NCBI GenBank assembly: GCA_903866275.1
Contig: CAIPMU010000020.1
Coordinates: 62,001-126,000, forward strand
Direction: 5' to 3'
Length of the DNA stretch: 64,000 nt
DNA from: Vampirovibrio chlorellavorus
Lineage (GTDB): Bacteria; Cyanobacteriota; Vampirovibrionia; Vampirovibrionales; Vampirovibrionaceae
Notes under the pieces: generated by a model
What the model was told of the DNA's origin: nothing
The model's database searches: none
The model's input: the letters and a program-made list of their open reading frames with translations, nothing else
Shown: piece by piece, positions 30,927 through 41,057 of the stretch
Numbering within the stretch: the stretch's first letter is position 1
Layout: each line of letters begins with the position of its first letter
Position numbers and translations under genes: made by a program

Positions 30927-32597
30927 ATGTCCGATTATAAAAGTATTCTGGAAAAAATTCGTCTGGCCTTCCCTACGCCTACTTCCGATAAGGTGCATGA
31001 GGCCTATTTCATCCACACCATCCTGCGTACCCTGGACCATGTGGACGATCTCAAAAGCAGTGCACCGGTTCTGGGCTTTCGCAATAATCAGGAGCCCCAG
31101 AGCTGGAACGAAATTCCCGAGAATTTTTCAAACGTGGAATGGTCCATTCATCAAATTACTGAGTACCTCAGTGGCCTGACCATTTGGGGTCATCCTAATG
31201 CCCAAACCAACGTGGTGCCGCCCACCACCATCCCCTCCATTGTGGGGAACCTGATTGGGGCCATTTATAACCCCAACATGGTAGGCATTGATTACAGCAG
31301 TCGGGTGGCCAAGGCCGAGCAGGAAGTGTCTAAAATCTGTGCCAACCTGATTGGCTACGATGCCGAGCAAAGTGTGGGCCTGTTTACCTTTGGCGGCACC
31401 GGGACCAACTTTTATGGCACCAAAATCGGCCTTGAAAAAGCTTGTCCCGGCACTCTGCAAACCGGTATCACGCAAAAGACCGTGGTCTTTGCCTCCGAAA
31501 CCGCGCATTACTGCAAGCTGAGCATTTCCGCCTGGCTGGGCATTGGGATGAACAACGTGGTGATTATCCCCACAAACGAAAATAACAGCATGGATGTGCA
31601 GATTTTTGAGCAGAAGCTGCGTGAAACGCTGGCAGCTGGCACCCGGGTGGCGGCCATTGTGGCCACTATGGGTACCACCGACTCGTTTGGGATTGATCCC
31701 CTGCAAGAGATTCATGACATCCGCAATCGCTGCGTGGAAGAGTTTAATCTGGATTATCGTCCGCACATCCATGCCGATTCGGTGATTGGCTGGATCTGGA
31801 GCGTGTTCAACGATTACGACTTCAGCAAAAACAGCCTGGGCTTCTCCATTCGTACCCTGCGCCGTTTATCCGATTCGGCGCGTCGCATCAAGCAATTGCA
31901 TCTGGCTGATTCCATCGGGATTGATTTCCACAAGACGGGCTTCACGCCCTACACGTCCAGCCTGTTCCTGTTAAAAAATCGCCCGGATCTGGAACTGCTG
32001 AACCGTTCGGAAGAGTCGATTCCGTACATCAAGCAGGATAAATCTTACTGTCCCGGAATTTATACCCTGGAAGCCTCTCGTGGTGGCGCTGCTCCTCTGG
32101 CGGCCATGGCGAACATGTTGCTCTTCGGCAAAGAAGGCTATCAGGTGCTCCTGGGGCATCTGGTGGAAATGGCTGAAAACCTGCGTGAATCGCTGGAAGT
32201 GCATGGCAATATTACTTGCGTGAACAGTTATAACTATGGCTCTGTCACGTTGTTTCGGGTGTATCCCGAGGGCGTGGATGCGGAGACCATGTTCCAGAAC
32301 GAAATGCGCAATCCGGAATATGCGGCCTCGCTGGAAAAACACAACGAGCTCAACCGGTTGGTGCACGATTACATCTACAGGGAAGCCCTGGAAGGTCGCG
32401 GCGCAATGCTCTCGTTGACCGAAAATTACCGTTCCAGCAGTTATGGTAAACCGATTGTGGCTATTAAATCTTATGTCATGTCGCCCTTTACAACGGCTCC
32501 GGTGGTACAGACCATTCCCGCGAAAATTCTGGAAGCTCTGGCGGTGGTACAGGCTGAATTAAAGTCGCAAGCCCTGCTGGCGCCTGAAACGGCATAG
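30927..32597 (+). CDS. Pyridoxal-dependent (group II) decarboxylase
   Basis: 556 aa; SIGIDFHKTGFTPYTSSLFLLKN (PLP-lysine region), HADSVIGWIW, GTTDSFGIDPLQEI. Confidence 0.88.
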   Translation: MSDYKSILEKIRLAFPTPTSDKVHEAYFIHTILRTLDHVDDLKSSAPVLGFRNNQEPQSWNEIPENFSNVEWSIHQITEYLSGLTIWGHPNAQTNVVPPTTIPSIVGNLIGAIYNPNMVGIDYSSRVAKAEQEVSKICANLIGYDAEQSVGLFTFGGTGTNFYGTKIGLEKACPGTLQTGITQKTVVFASETAHYCKLSISAWLGIGMNNVVIIPTNENNSMDVQIFEQKLRETLAAGTRVAAIVATMGTTDSFGIDPLQEIHDIRNRCVEEFNLDYRPHIHADSVIGWIWSVFNDYDFSKNSLGFSIRTLRRLSDSARRIKQLHLADSIGIDFHKTGFTPYTSSLFLLKNRPDLELLNRSEESIPYIKQDKSYCPGIYTLEASRGGAAPLAAMANMLLFGKEGYQVLLGHLVEMAENLRESLEVHGNITCVNSYNYGSVTLFRVYPEGVDAETMFQNEMRNPEYAASLEKHNELNRLVHDYIYREALEGRGAMLSLTENYRSSSYGKPIVAIKSYVMSPFTTAPVVQTIPAKILEALAVVQAELKSQALLAPETA

Positions 32598-32666
32598 TGG
32601 CATGCGTTCACTGTTTCGCTGGTGAGAGATCGCCGAAGGTTGAACTTTAATCCAAGAAAATGTCTT

Positions 32667-32696
32667 AAAAACCGATCGGTCTCGATCGGTTTTTAA
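32667..32696 (+). terminator. Rho-independent terminator-like hairpin
   Basis: aaaaaccgatcg-gtct-cgatcggtttttaag. Confidence 0.85.
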
Positions 32697-32838
32697 GTTT
32701 AAAAAGGAGTTGGCTTGCGTCATTCCTGAGGGTTGAAAAAGACTGAGCCATTAGGATACTCAAGCTCAAGCCTGGTTAAAAAAGAGGAGATGCTGCGCCT
32801 TGAAGAAAATGGCGTTCCGTGATTACAATACATAGTGT

Positions 32839-35097
32839 GTGTTTTATGTTTGGGCCGTAAGAAATCCAATCTGGAGGGTTGTTTGGTTGATGATGCTTCA
32901 CCCTGAGTCTCCTTTTGCGCTGGCAGGAACGCTCAGCTTGGCAGGGCGGCTGTCGGGCATGCCCCCAGAAATGCAGAGGGGAACCTTTTTTGCATGGTTA
33001 TCGTCGGGACAGAACAGTTCAGAATTGGCGGGTGAAAATCAGTTGACTGAAAAATCAGTACCTGTCAGACATGAGATTCCCCCCTTGTTGTCGCGAAATA
33101 TTCGTGAATCCATTGCGGCGGTGTACGGTAAAAATCAGGTCGGTGCAATTTATCCGCAGGTGATGGCCTGTATTCAGGAGGCTCGTCAACACAGGTCTAT
33201 TGACTTGCAACGTCAGGATTTGGAGCGTTTTGCAGATTGGTATAAAGATGAAATTATTTACATGATCTATGCCGATCGGTTTGGCGTAAAACCGGGTGAG
33301 AAAAATACCACCTTCATCGATTTAATGGATACGCTGGATTACCTGAAAACCCTTGGTGTAACCACCTTGTATATTCTCCCTTTTATGGATTCACCCATGG
33401 GCGATGCCGGTTTTGATGTGCGTGATTTTAAATCAGTGCGGGCGGATTTAGGCGGTTTGTCAGCCTTCGAGCAGTTTGCCAAAGCGGCCCGTCAACGGGG
33501 ATTTAAGTTGAAAGCTGATCTCATTCTGAACCATATTTCGGATCAGCACGCGTGGTTTCAAGCCGCTCTGGCTGGCGATGTGGAGAAGATTCACTATTTT
33601 GTGGTGTCAGAGAGAGAACCTCAGTTGACCCGGTACGATCATCCCGCGAAAGGGTTGATGGTGGATTACCATGAGCCCTGTGGCAAAATTTCCACGCGAA
33701 GTCTGGTGTTCCCGGATATTTCCACGACGCATTATCGGGAAGAGACGATTCAGGGTAAAAAATATTATTTTTATCACACGTTTTATCCCTTCCAGATGGA
33801 TATTAACTGGGAAAACCCCGAAGTGTTGCTGGAAGTGCTGGAGATCATCAGTTTCTGGAGCAATCGGGGGATCGATATTTTTCGGCTGGATGCCGCGCCC
33901 TACCTGATTAAAACTTCGGGCACCACAGGAGAAAATCAACCGGGCACCTTGGCCATCATTCGTTTATTGAGTGCTTACTTGCAAGCCATCGCACCCGCTT
34001 CGGTGCTGCAAGCCGAAGCCGCGCAAAAACTGGATGATTTATTGCCTTATTTTGGCAAGGAAGAACGTTACAGTTTTGCCAGCACTACGCCGGGTAGTGC
34101 TTTGGATGCCGTTTCTACCGCGCTGAAGGGTGTACCTGTTTCAACGAATTTGCTGGGGGAGCAGAAGCCCCAGAAAAAAGGGATGAGCCGCAGTGATCGG
34201 GTGCAGATTGCCTATAATTTTCCCTATATGTCGGCCTTGTGGAGTAGTTTAATTACGCAGGATAAATCCCATTTCTGGAATATGGCACATACGGCGCCAT
34301 CCTTGCCGCAGTCGGCCACGTGGGCCACATTTTTGCGGGTGCATGATGAATTAACCCTGCAAATGGTAGATCCCATCACTCGCAAGATTATTGCGGATCA
34401 TTTGGAGCCCAAGGGGGCAGCCTTCCGCAAGGGCTGGGGCGTGAGCGGGCGCATGGCCAGCTTTCTGGATGATGATCCCGCCCGCATTCAGTTGGCCTTT
34501 GCCATGATGTTGTCTCAGCCGGGCATTCCCATAATTTATTACGGCGATGAAATTGGGGAGCGCAATAATTTTGAGTTTGCGCAAGCTTACGCCAACCAGC
34601 GCGAAGCCACGCAGCGGGTGGAAAATCCTAATTTAAAAATCATGACGTTTTACGATAGTCGCGATGTGAATCGAGGGCCCCTCAGCCTGCATGCCATGCA
34701 AGCAGCCATGCATGAACCGGAAAGCGATGGGGGCCGTTTGTATCGGTCCATCGGTCGTCTCATTCAAATTCGCAAATCGCATCAGTCCTTAACGCGGGGA
34801 AATCTGGTGGAGCTGACGTCGTTGGAGCCTGCCGTGTTTGCATATCTGCGGGTGTTTGGTGATGAAAAAATAGCGATTATCAACAATCTGGCCCCAAAAA
34901 CGCAGGAAACGATTCTGACCTTTCCTCGGGCAGCTTTGGCAGGTTTGCCGACGTCCGGTTCCCTGTGGAATTTAAATACTGCCCAAGCGGATTTAGCCTA
35001 TCAAAAGCTGGAAAATAGCCTAACGATTCAGGTGGCGCCATATCAATCGCTTTGGCTAAATCTGGATCCCCGCTTGGCGGTTGCGACCGGGACATAA
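32839..35097 (+). CDS. GH13 alpha-amylase-superfamily enzyme (amylosucrase/trehalose-synthase-like); start may be 32890
   Basis: LKADLILNHISDQHAWF, GIDIFRLDAAPYLIK, VLQAEAAQ, LRVHDELTLQMV match GH13 conserved regions I-IV. Confidence 0.85.
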   Translation: MFYVWAVRNPIWRVVWLMMLHPESPFALAGTLSLAGRLSGMPPEMQRGTFFAWLSSGQNSSELAGENQLTEKSVPVRHEIPPLLSRNIRESIAAVYGKNQVGAIYPQVMACIQEARQHRSIDLQRQDLERFADWYKDEIIYMIYADRFGVKPGEKNTTFIDLMDTLDYLKTLGVTTLYILPFMDSPMGDAGFDVRDFKSVRADLGGLSAFEQFAKAARQRGFKLKADLILNHISDQHAWFQAALAGDVEKIHYFVVSEREPQLTRYDHPAKGLMVDYHEPCGKISTRSLVFPDISTTHYREETIQGKKYYFYHTFYPFQMDINWENPEVLLEVLEIISFWSNRGIDIFRLDAAPYLIKTSGTTGENQPGTLAIIRLLSAYLQAIAPASVLQAEAAQKLDDLLPYFGKEERYSFASTTPGSALDAVSTALKGVPVSTNLLGEQKPQKKGMSRSDRVQIAYNFPYMSALWSSLITQDKSHFWNMAHTAPSLPQSATWATFLRVHDELTLQMVDPITRKIIADHLEPKGAAFRKGWGVSGRMASFLDDDPARIQLAFAMMLSQPGIPIIYYGDEIGERNNFEFAQAYANQREATQRVENPNLKIMTFYDSRDVNRGPLSLHAMQAAMHEPESDGGRLYRSIGRLIQIRKSHQSLTRGNLVELTSLEPAVFAYLRVFGDEKIAIINNLAPKTQETILTFPRAALAGLPTSGSLWNLNTAQADLAYQKLENSLTIQVAPYQSLWLNLDPRLAVATGT

Positions 35098-35309
35098 TCT
35101 TTATTTCGACAGAGGGGCTTGTTTCCGGTCGTCGCTCCATTCCCCCTGATGGGAAATCGGGAGGCTCCCTGTGGACAGTGTTTTGGGCCTCAGGTAAACA
35201 TGCGGGCTGCGCTTCGTTATATTTCCACAAAAGGGGGCTCAAAAGTGCTATCCTGTTAGCCTGAAAGTCTTAAAAAACTGTCTGAGAGAGCCTTAGAGAA
35301 GTCGTCCAT

Positions 35310-37553
35310 ATGAATAACCTGCTCATCGTTGAGTCTCCCGGTAAATTGAAGACCCTGCGCAGTATTTTGGGGCAGGGGTGGAACGTGCAGCCCAGTGTGG
35401 GCCACATTACCGAGCTGGCCCAGGATGGGGACGACTCGCTGGGATTTGAGTTGGGCGAGACTACGGTGACATGCCGCTACATCCCGCGGGGCGATCGGGG
35501 CAAGGAGGTCATTCAAAAGTTACGCGCCGCCGCTAAAAACGCCAAAGAGATCTATCTTGCGACTGACCCGGACCGCGAAGGGGAGGCTATCGCCTGGCAC
35601 ATTGCCCAGCAGCTCAACCTGACCAACCCCAAGCGGGTGGTTTATACCCAGATTACCGAGCAAGCGGTCAAGGCCGCCCTGGAAAAGCCTACCATTCTGG
35701 ATGCGGATTTGATCGATGCCCAGCGTTGCCGTCAGTGTCTGGATAAATTGGTGGGCTATCGGGTGTCGCCCCTGCTGTGGAACTCGACCGGGGGTAAGAG
35801 CGCCGGGCGGGTGCAAAGCGCCACGCTGCATCTGGTGTGCCAGCGGGAGCGTGAGATTCAGGCGTTTACGCCGCAAGATTACTGGTCGGTCTGGGTGGAT
35901 TACCAAGAGGGCTTTCGGGCATTCTACAAAGGGCAAAGCGCCGAGGCCATGCAGGCCAAAGCCTCGGCGAAAGCGACTAAGTCGGCTGCCGATGACGCGG
36001 ATGAGGCGCACGATGACGCCAAAGACGAAGTGAAGGCACCGGAATCCACGCGGGTGCTTAGCCTGGAAGAGGCCGAGCGGCTGGTGGCGACCGCCAAAGG
36101 ACACTCCCATCAGGTGCTGAAGGCTGAAGGCAAACTGACCACCAAAGCCCCGCCTCCGCCGCTGATCACCAGTTCCTTGCAGCAAAGCGCGGGCTCCCAG
36201 TTGGGTTTTAACCCGGAGAAAACCATGTCCGTGGCGCAATCCCTGTATGAAGGGGTGGAGTTGGCCCATGGCCCCAAGGGCTTGATTACTTACATGCGTA
36301 CCGATTCGGTGGAGTTGTCCCCGGAATTTATCGAGCAGGCGCGCGCTTATCTGGAACAGAAGGACCCAAAAAACCTCCCAGCGGCGCGCACCAAGCATAA
36401 GACCAAGGAGAGCGCTCAGGCGGCTCACGAAGCCATTCGCCCCACCGATGTTTTTCTCACGCCCAAGAGCGTGCAAAGTTATCTTACCCCAGACCAGTAT
36501 GGCCTGTACGCCTTGATTTGGCGGCGAGCGGTGGCCTCTCAGGCAGCCCCGGCCAAGCTGGTGAAGTCGGTGATCCTGACCCAGAGCGGCACGGCCCTGT
36601 GGGAGGCGCGCGGCATGATGGTGGAGTTTCCGGGATACACGTTTTACTGGAATAATCTGGATAAAGCTTCTCAGTTGCCACTGGTGCAAAAGGAGCAAAC
36701 CCTGCAAGTGGCTGAAGCGGGCCACGATCAGAAGCAGACCCAACCGCCGTCTCGCTATACCGAGGCAAAACTGGTACAGCTTATGGAGAAACGCGGTATT
36801 GGGCGGCCATCGACCTATGCCTCGACTCTGAAAACCCTGAAAGAGCGCCAATATCTGGACTTGAAAGGCAAAGTGCTACATCCCACCGCCTTGGGCTTGG
36901 GCACTGATGACGTGCTTTCCGAGGTTTTGCCGGATATTGTCTCTAGTGATTTTACGGCGGCCATGGAAGGCAAACTGGACGCCATTGCAGACGGAAAGCA
37001 AGGCTGGGAGCACTATTTGATTGAGTGGAACCGCAGTTATTTGCAGCCCGCCCTGGAAAAGGCCCGCTTGGCCATTAAGGAAAAGTTTCCTAATAAGTTA
37101 TATCGTTCTTCGGCGAACGATCAGAATCTGGCCAAGTCACGCACCCGTTGCCCGCAGTGCGCGCAGATGTTGTCGAAGGTGCCTACCAAGAAAGTGTCCA
37201 AGGGCTACTTTTTGAAGTGTGTGGGCGATTGTCAGGATGTGGTTATGTTCTGGTCGGAGCGCGACAAGGCTTGGCAGCAGCCCAAGGCTAAACCCGCCAC
37301 CAGTGGCGCGAACCTGACCCCTCATCCGTGCCCGGCTTGCCAGAAGCCCATGGAAATCTATCAATACGTCAAAGAGGGTCAGGAGAAGCAGTTATTGCGC
37401 TGCTCAGACCCTCAGGCGCGCGCGGACAAAAAGCATGCTGACGCGGTCTATTTTCAATCCAAGGGCAAATGGTGGAGCCCCAAGCATGGCGAAATCAAAG
37501 AGCCCCCGCCAGAAGAGCCCCGCACGGATGCGGATTCTGGTCCGCCATTATAG
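35310..37553 (+). CDS. topA: Type IA DNA topoisomerase (topoisomerase I)
   Basis: LLIVESPGKLKTL, ATDPDREGEAIAWHI, SAGRVQSATLHLV, ITYMRTDSVELS, C-terminal CxxC zinc ribbon motifs. Confidence 0.92.
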   Translation: MNNLLIVESPGKLKTLRSILGQGWNVQPSVGHITELAQDGDDSLGFELGETTVTCRYIPRGDRGKEVIQKLRAAAKNAKEIYLATDPDREGEAIAWHIAQQLNLTNPKRVVYTQITEQAVKAALEKPTILDADLIDAQRCRQCLDKLVGYRVSPLLWNSTGGKSAGRVQSATLHLVCQREREIQAFTPQDYWSVWVDYQEGFRAFYKGQSAEAMQAKASAKATKSAADDADEAHDDAKDEVKAPESTRVLSLEEAERLVATAKGHSHQVLKAEGKLTTKAPPPPLITSSLQQSAGSQLGFNPEKTMSVAQSLYEGVELAHGPKGLITYMRTDSVELSPEFIEQARAYLEQKDPKNLPAARTKHKTKESAQAAHEAIRPTDVFLTPKSVQSYLTPDQYGLYALIWRRAVASQAAPAKLVKSVILTQSGTALWEARGMMVEFPGYTFYWNNLDKASQLPLVQKEQTLQVAEAGHDQKQTQPPSRYTEAKLVQLMEKRGIGRPSTYASTLKTLKERQYLDLKGKVLHPTALGLGTDDVLSEVLPDIVSSDFTAAMEGKLDAIADGKQGWEHYLIEWNRSYLQPALEKARLAIKEKFPNKLYRSSANDQNLAKSRTRCPQCAQMLSKVPTKKVSKGYFLKCVGDCQDVVMFWSERDKAWQQPKAKPATSGANLTPHPCPACQKPMEIYQYVKEGQEKQLLRCSDPQARADKKHADAVYFQSKGKWWSPKHGEIKEPPPEEPRTDADSGPPL

Positions 37554-37638
37554 CAAACCCCTTCGTAGGGTAATCCCATAGCCTCAGTGGGGCGTTTGCT
37601 TCACGATGGGCAATGTGCTTGTCTGAACGAATGAGGAC

Positions 37639-37675
37639 AAAAAAGAAGATGCCGGGTAAACAGCATCTTCTTTGG
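37639..37675 (-). terminator. Terminator for the minus-strand helicase gene
   Basis: On minus: aaagaagatgc-tgtttacccg-gcatcttcttttttgtcc. Confidence 0.85.
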
Positions 37676-37704
37676 GTAATTGGCTCAGTGAAGGCCTGCC
37701 TGAT

Positions 37705-38826
37705 TTAGGCGGGCACTTCCTGTTTCAGCAGGGCGCTGTTGAGCACCCGGCGAATTTTCTTGAGCTGGTGTAACTCTTCGCGTCTCACAAAGGTGAACGC
37801 GCGCCCGGATTTGCCCGCGCGCCCGGTGCGGCCAATGCGATGGACGTAGTATTCCATGTCCTTGGGCAGGTCATAGTTGAAGACTGCTTCGATGTTGCGC
37901 ACATCAATGCCGCGCGCCGCGACATCAGTGGCCACCAGGAATTGCAGGTTGCCCTGACGGAAGCGGTTCAGCACTTTGGCCCGTTTGGGTTGCGCCATGC
38001 CGCCGTGCAAGCCGTCTGCGGAGTAGCCTTGATCCTGCAAGCGCAGTACCAGGTCATCCACTTGGCGTTTGGTGTTGCAGAACACCAGCGCCAGGCTCAA
38101 TTGATGGAACTCAATGAGGTAAATCAAGGCGTCCAGCTTCTTGCGCTGGTGCACTTCCACGTAGAGCTGCTCAATGCGAGCGGTATCGGTGGCGGTTTGC
38201 TGCACCTTGATTTGATGCGGGTTGCGCTGGAACTTGTTGGCCAGTTCCAGAATCTGCGGGGTCATCGTTGCCGAAAACAGCACCGTTTGACGCGCGGGTG
38301 GCGTGGTTTTCAGGATAGTTTCAATGTCATCCCGGAAACCCAGATCCAGCATTTCATCCGCTTCATCCAACACCACGGTTTGCACCGTGTTCAGGCGGAT
38401 GGAGCCCCGACGAATGTGATCCAGCATGCGGCCTGGGGTGCCCACAATGATTTGGGGCTTTTTGCTCAGGGCACGGAACTGGCGCACAATCGGATCGCCA
38501 CCATAAATGGTGACCACCGAAATGCCCGGCTTGTGTTTGAGCAGTTTGCGAATTTCTTCGCCCACCTGAACGGCCAGTTCACGGGTGGGGCACATGATCA
38601 AGGCTTGCGCCGGACCACGGGCGGGATCGATGCGTTCAATCAGCGGGATTGAAAAGGCAGCCGTCTTGCCGGTGCCGGTTTGGGCTTGCCCAATCAGATC
38701 ATGGCCTTCCAGCAGCACGGGAATCGCTTCTGCCTGAATGGGGGAGGCTTCCTTAAAGCCCATGTCGGCAATGCTGCGTTGCATTGCGGGCGATAAGGCG
38801 AGTTGTTCAAAAGTGAGTACGGTCAT
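37705..38826 (-). CDS. DEAD-box ATP-dependent RNA helicase
   Basis: AQTGTGKTAAF, PTRELAVQ, VLDEADEMLD, SATM, ATDVAARGID, HRIGRTGRAG. Confidence 0.96.
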   Translation of the reverse strand: MTVLTFEQLALSPAMQRSIADMGFKEASPIQAEAIPVLLEGHDLIGQAQTGTGKTAAFSIPLIERIDPARGPAQALIMCPTRELAVQVGEEIRKLLKHKPGISVVTIYGGDPIVRQFRALSKKPQIIVGTPGRMLDHIRRGSIRLNTVQTVVLDEADEMLDLGFRDDIETILKTTPPARQTVLFSATMTPQILELANKFQRNPHQIKVQQTATDTARIEQLYVEVHQRKKLDALIYLIEFHQLSLALVFCNTKRQVDDLVLRLQDQGYSADGLHGGMAQPKRAKVLNRFRQGNLQFLVATDVAARGIDVRNIEAVFNYDLPKDMEYYVHRIGRTGRAGKSGRAFTFVRREELHQLKKIRRVLNSALLKQEVPA

Positions 38827-38933
38827 TCATCCTGTCTTTCTGGCTGTTCATCCCAAGGTTGGGTAATGACAGCCATGCGAGGCCAGGGCAATTCAGCCTG
38901 AGGCCTGAAATAAGTGATCCAGCTTAGTTCTGT

Positions 38934-39034
38934 ACCCAATGGGATGTGCATCCCATTGGGTGTCAGAATTTGAAATGCCTGGAAGTTGAACCCGGTGAAA
39001 GACCGGGCTCATGGGAAACACAACGGTGTTCCCA
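38934..39034 (-). promoter_or_regulatory. Three consecutive hairpins between the zinc-ribbon gene and the DEAD-box helicase gene
   Basis: acccaatgggat-gtgc-atcccattgggt (38934-38961); gaacccggt-gaaag-accgggctc (38988-39010); tgggaaacac...gtgttccca (39012-39034). Confidence 0.7.
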
Positions 39035-39094
39035 GAGTAATAGAACCCCACCCGGATAGACAATTGCTAGTCGGGGAGATTTATTGACCAGCTC

Positions 39095-39436
39095 CTAGTA
39101 GGAAGCGGTGTTCTGGAAGCACTCGCGGCAGTAAACCGGCTTGGAACCGTTCGGCTGGAAGGGTACTTGGGTGTTCACGCCGCAAGCGGAGCAAACTGCA
39201 TCGTACATTGGGCGTGCCGGACGGTCGAAGCTTCTGCCGCCGCCACCGCCGCCGTAGCCACCACGGCTTCCGCCGCCGTAACCACCACCGCCACCACGGT
39301 TCTGCTTGGCTTCATCGCGGCAAGGTTTGCACTTGCGGGGCGGCTGAAACCCTTTGGATTGGTAAAACTCTTGCTCTTCGTCGGTAAAAGGAAAACCAAC
39401 GCCGCAAACGGTACAGGTAATTTCGGTTACTGTCAT
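39095..39436 (-). CDS. Double CxxC zinc-ribbon protein with central Gly/Arg-rich region
   Basis: CTVCGVGFPFTDEEQEFYQSKGFQPPRKCKPC - RGGGGGYGGGSRGGYGGGGGGRSF - CSACGVNTQVPFQPNGSKPVYCREC. Confidence 0.9.
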   Translation of the reverse strand: MTVTEITCTVCGVGFPFTDEEQEFYQSKGFQPPRKCKPCRDEAKQNRGGGGGYGGGSRGGYGGGGGGRSFDRPARPMYDAVCSACGVNTQVPFQPNGSKPVYCRECFQNTASY

Positions 39437-39683
39437 TGAATGTTTATCGAACCTCGCTATTTAAGATAGTTTCATTGTTTTGTTCAGTAGATTTCAAGCG
39501 GAGGTCCGTTAAAAAGATGATTGTAAACAAACCCGTACCAAAAATCGTTATTGCCAGTATGACCGCTTGAGATCCGAATTACAACCCCCCACCTTTCTAA
39601 TTTACGTCAGCGGTCAGATTTGTATTCATACCAGTTATGTGTCAATATAAAATAGCCCACAAGCAAACAGAAAGCGGTCAATC

Positions 39684-39971
39684 ATGCGGCGTAGCTATCC
39701 TTCCGATCCTCAGCTCCAGCGCGTTAAGGGAGTTTTTATTTTTAATGAGGAAGTGCCTGAAGGGCCTCAAAAATCGTTGGAGTTACTCAAGACCCTGAAA
39801 TGTGAAGTGCTCTCCAGCTTGGAAAATCGGATTACGGTTTCCACCAGCCGGGGAAATTTGCAGAATATCAAAAAAAGCTGGCTTTCCACTGATCCTGATG
39901 ATCATTTGGGTAAGGCACTCAAACAGTGTGTTTCCCAAATTATTGTCGGGGGCAATATTTATTCCACTTAA
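39684..39971 (+). CDS. Hypothetical protein, 95 aa
   Basis: Isolated ORF with no competing frame of comparable plausibility; no recognised motif. Confidence 0.5.
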   Translation: MRRSYPSDPQLQRVKGVFIFNEEVPEGPQKSLELLKTLKCEVLSSLENRITVSTSRGNLQNIKKSWLSTDPDDHLGKALKQCVSQIIVGGNIYST

Positions 39972-40000
39972 GCGTTTGCTTTAAGCGGTTGGGTTGACCC

Positions 40001-40030
40001 GGTTTGAAGTAACCAGGTTTGAAGTAACCA
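40001..40030. repeat. 15-bp unit tandemly duplicated (ggtttgaagtaacca x2)
   Basis: Direct reading. Confidence 0.95.
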
Positions 40031-40166
40031 GGTTTTGTAAAAAATGCTTTTGTCAGCTTCTGAATACAGGGGCTGATTTGAAGTGTTCGGTTTATTGGGT
40101 CGCACTAGGGGAATGGGTGGCTTTGGTATAGAATAGTGCTCAAACTGTTCAGGCAGGAGAGACAGG

Positions 40167-41021
40167 ATGCCCGGTTACGAATTGCTTGCTCTGGAAGATC
40201 AGGTTGCAGATATTATTGGCAAGGCCCAGCGTGGTTTGAAATTAACGGCTGAGGATCTGGCGGAGCGGGCTGACTTGCCGTTGAATCTGGTGCAGGCCCT
40301 TCGGCAAGGTATTCTGGAGCCTGAAACTCAGGAAGGTGCGCTGGCTCGGCTGGCGTTTGTGCTGAACTTGCATCCCCCGGCTTTGCTTGCACTGGCTAAA
40401 GCGGCGTGGCAGCCGCAGCCTGTCTCTGTGATGGACGGTTTGGCGATGTTTACCACCTGGTATGGTGATATGACCGTGAATGCCTATGTTGTTTGGGACC
40501 CCAATAGCCGGGAGGCGGCTTCTTTTGACACCGGGTCCAGTTGTCAGCCCATGGTGGCGCACTTGCAGGCGAACCGTTTACAGTTAAAACGCATTTTTAT
40601 TACGCACACCCATATGGACCATCTGGCAGATCTGGAGACCTTGCAGTCTGCTGAGGAGGCAAAACAGGCGTTCTGTTACGGCTCTGCAGTTGAAAATCCT
40701 CTGGGTTTAAAGCCTTTGGTGCATGGTGATGGGTTAATTTTAGGCAACTTAACCATTCGGGTACTGGGTACTTCGGGGCATACACCCGGAGGGCTGAGTT
40801 ATTTTGTGGAAGGGTTAGGCAAGCCACTGGTGATCGTCGGAGATGCCCTGTTTGCAGGTTCTATGGGCGGAGCGGCGTATGCTTATCACGAAGCAATTGA
40901 GCATATTCAGCGTCGGCTTTTAACTTTACCGCACGAAACCGTGATTTGTCCCGGACATGGTCCACTGACCACGGTGGGTGAAGAGCGCCAGCATAATCCA
41001 TTCTTTGCGTCTTCAAAATAA
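40167..41021 (+). CDS. Metallo-beta-lactamase-fold hydrolase with N-terminal HTH (XRE-like) domain
   Basis: ITHTHMDHLAD, GTSGHTPGG, VGDALFAG, CPGHGPLTT; N-terminal GLKLTAEDLAERADLPLNLVQALRQGILEP. Confidence 0.85.
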   Translation: MPGYELLALEDQVADIIGKAQRGLKLTAEDLAERADLPLNLVQALRQGILEPETQEGALARLAFVLNLHPPALLALAKAAWQPQPVSVMDGLAMFTTWYGDMTVNAYVVWDPNSREAASFDTGSSCQPMVAHLQANRLQLKRIFITHTHMDHLADLETLQSAEEAKQAFCYGSAVENPLGLKPLVHGDGLILGNLTIRVLGTSGHTPGGLSYFVEGLGKPLVIVGDALFAGSMGGAAYAYHEAIEHIQRRLLTLPHETVICPGHGPLTTVGEERQHNPFFASSK

Positions 41022-41057
41022 AATGTTTGATTCTCTCAGCAGTTTAGGAGCAGTGTT

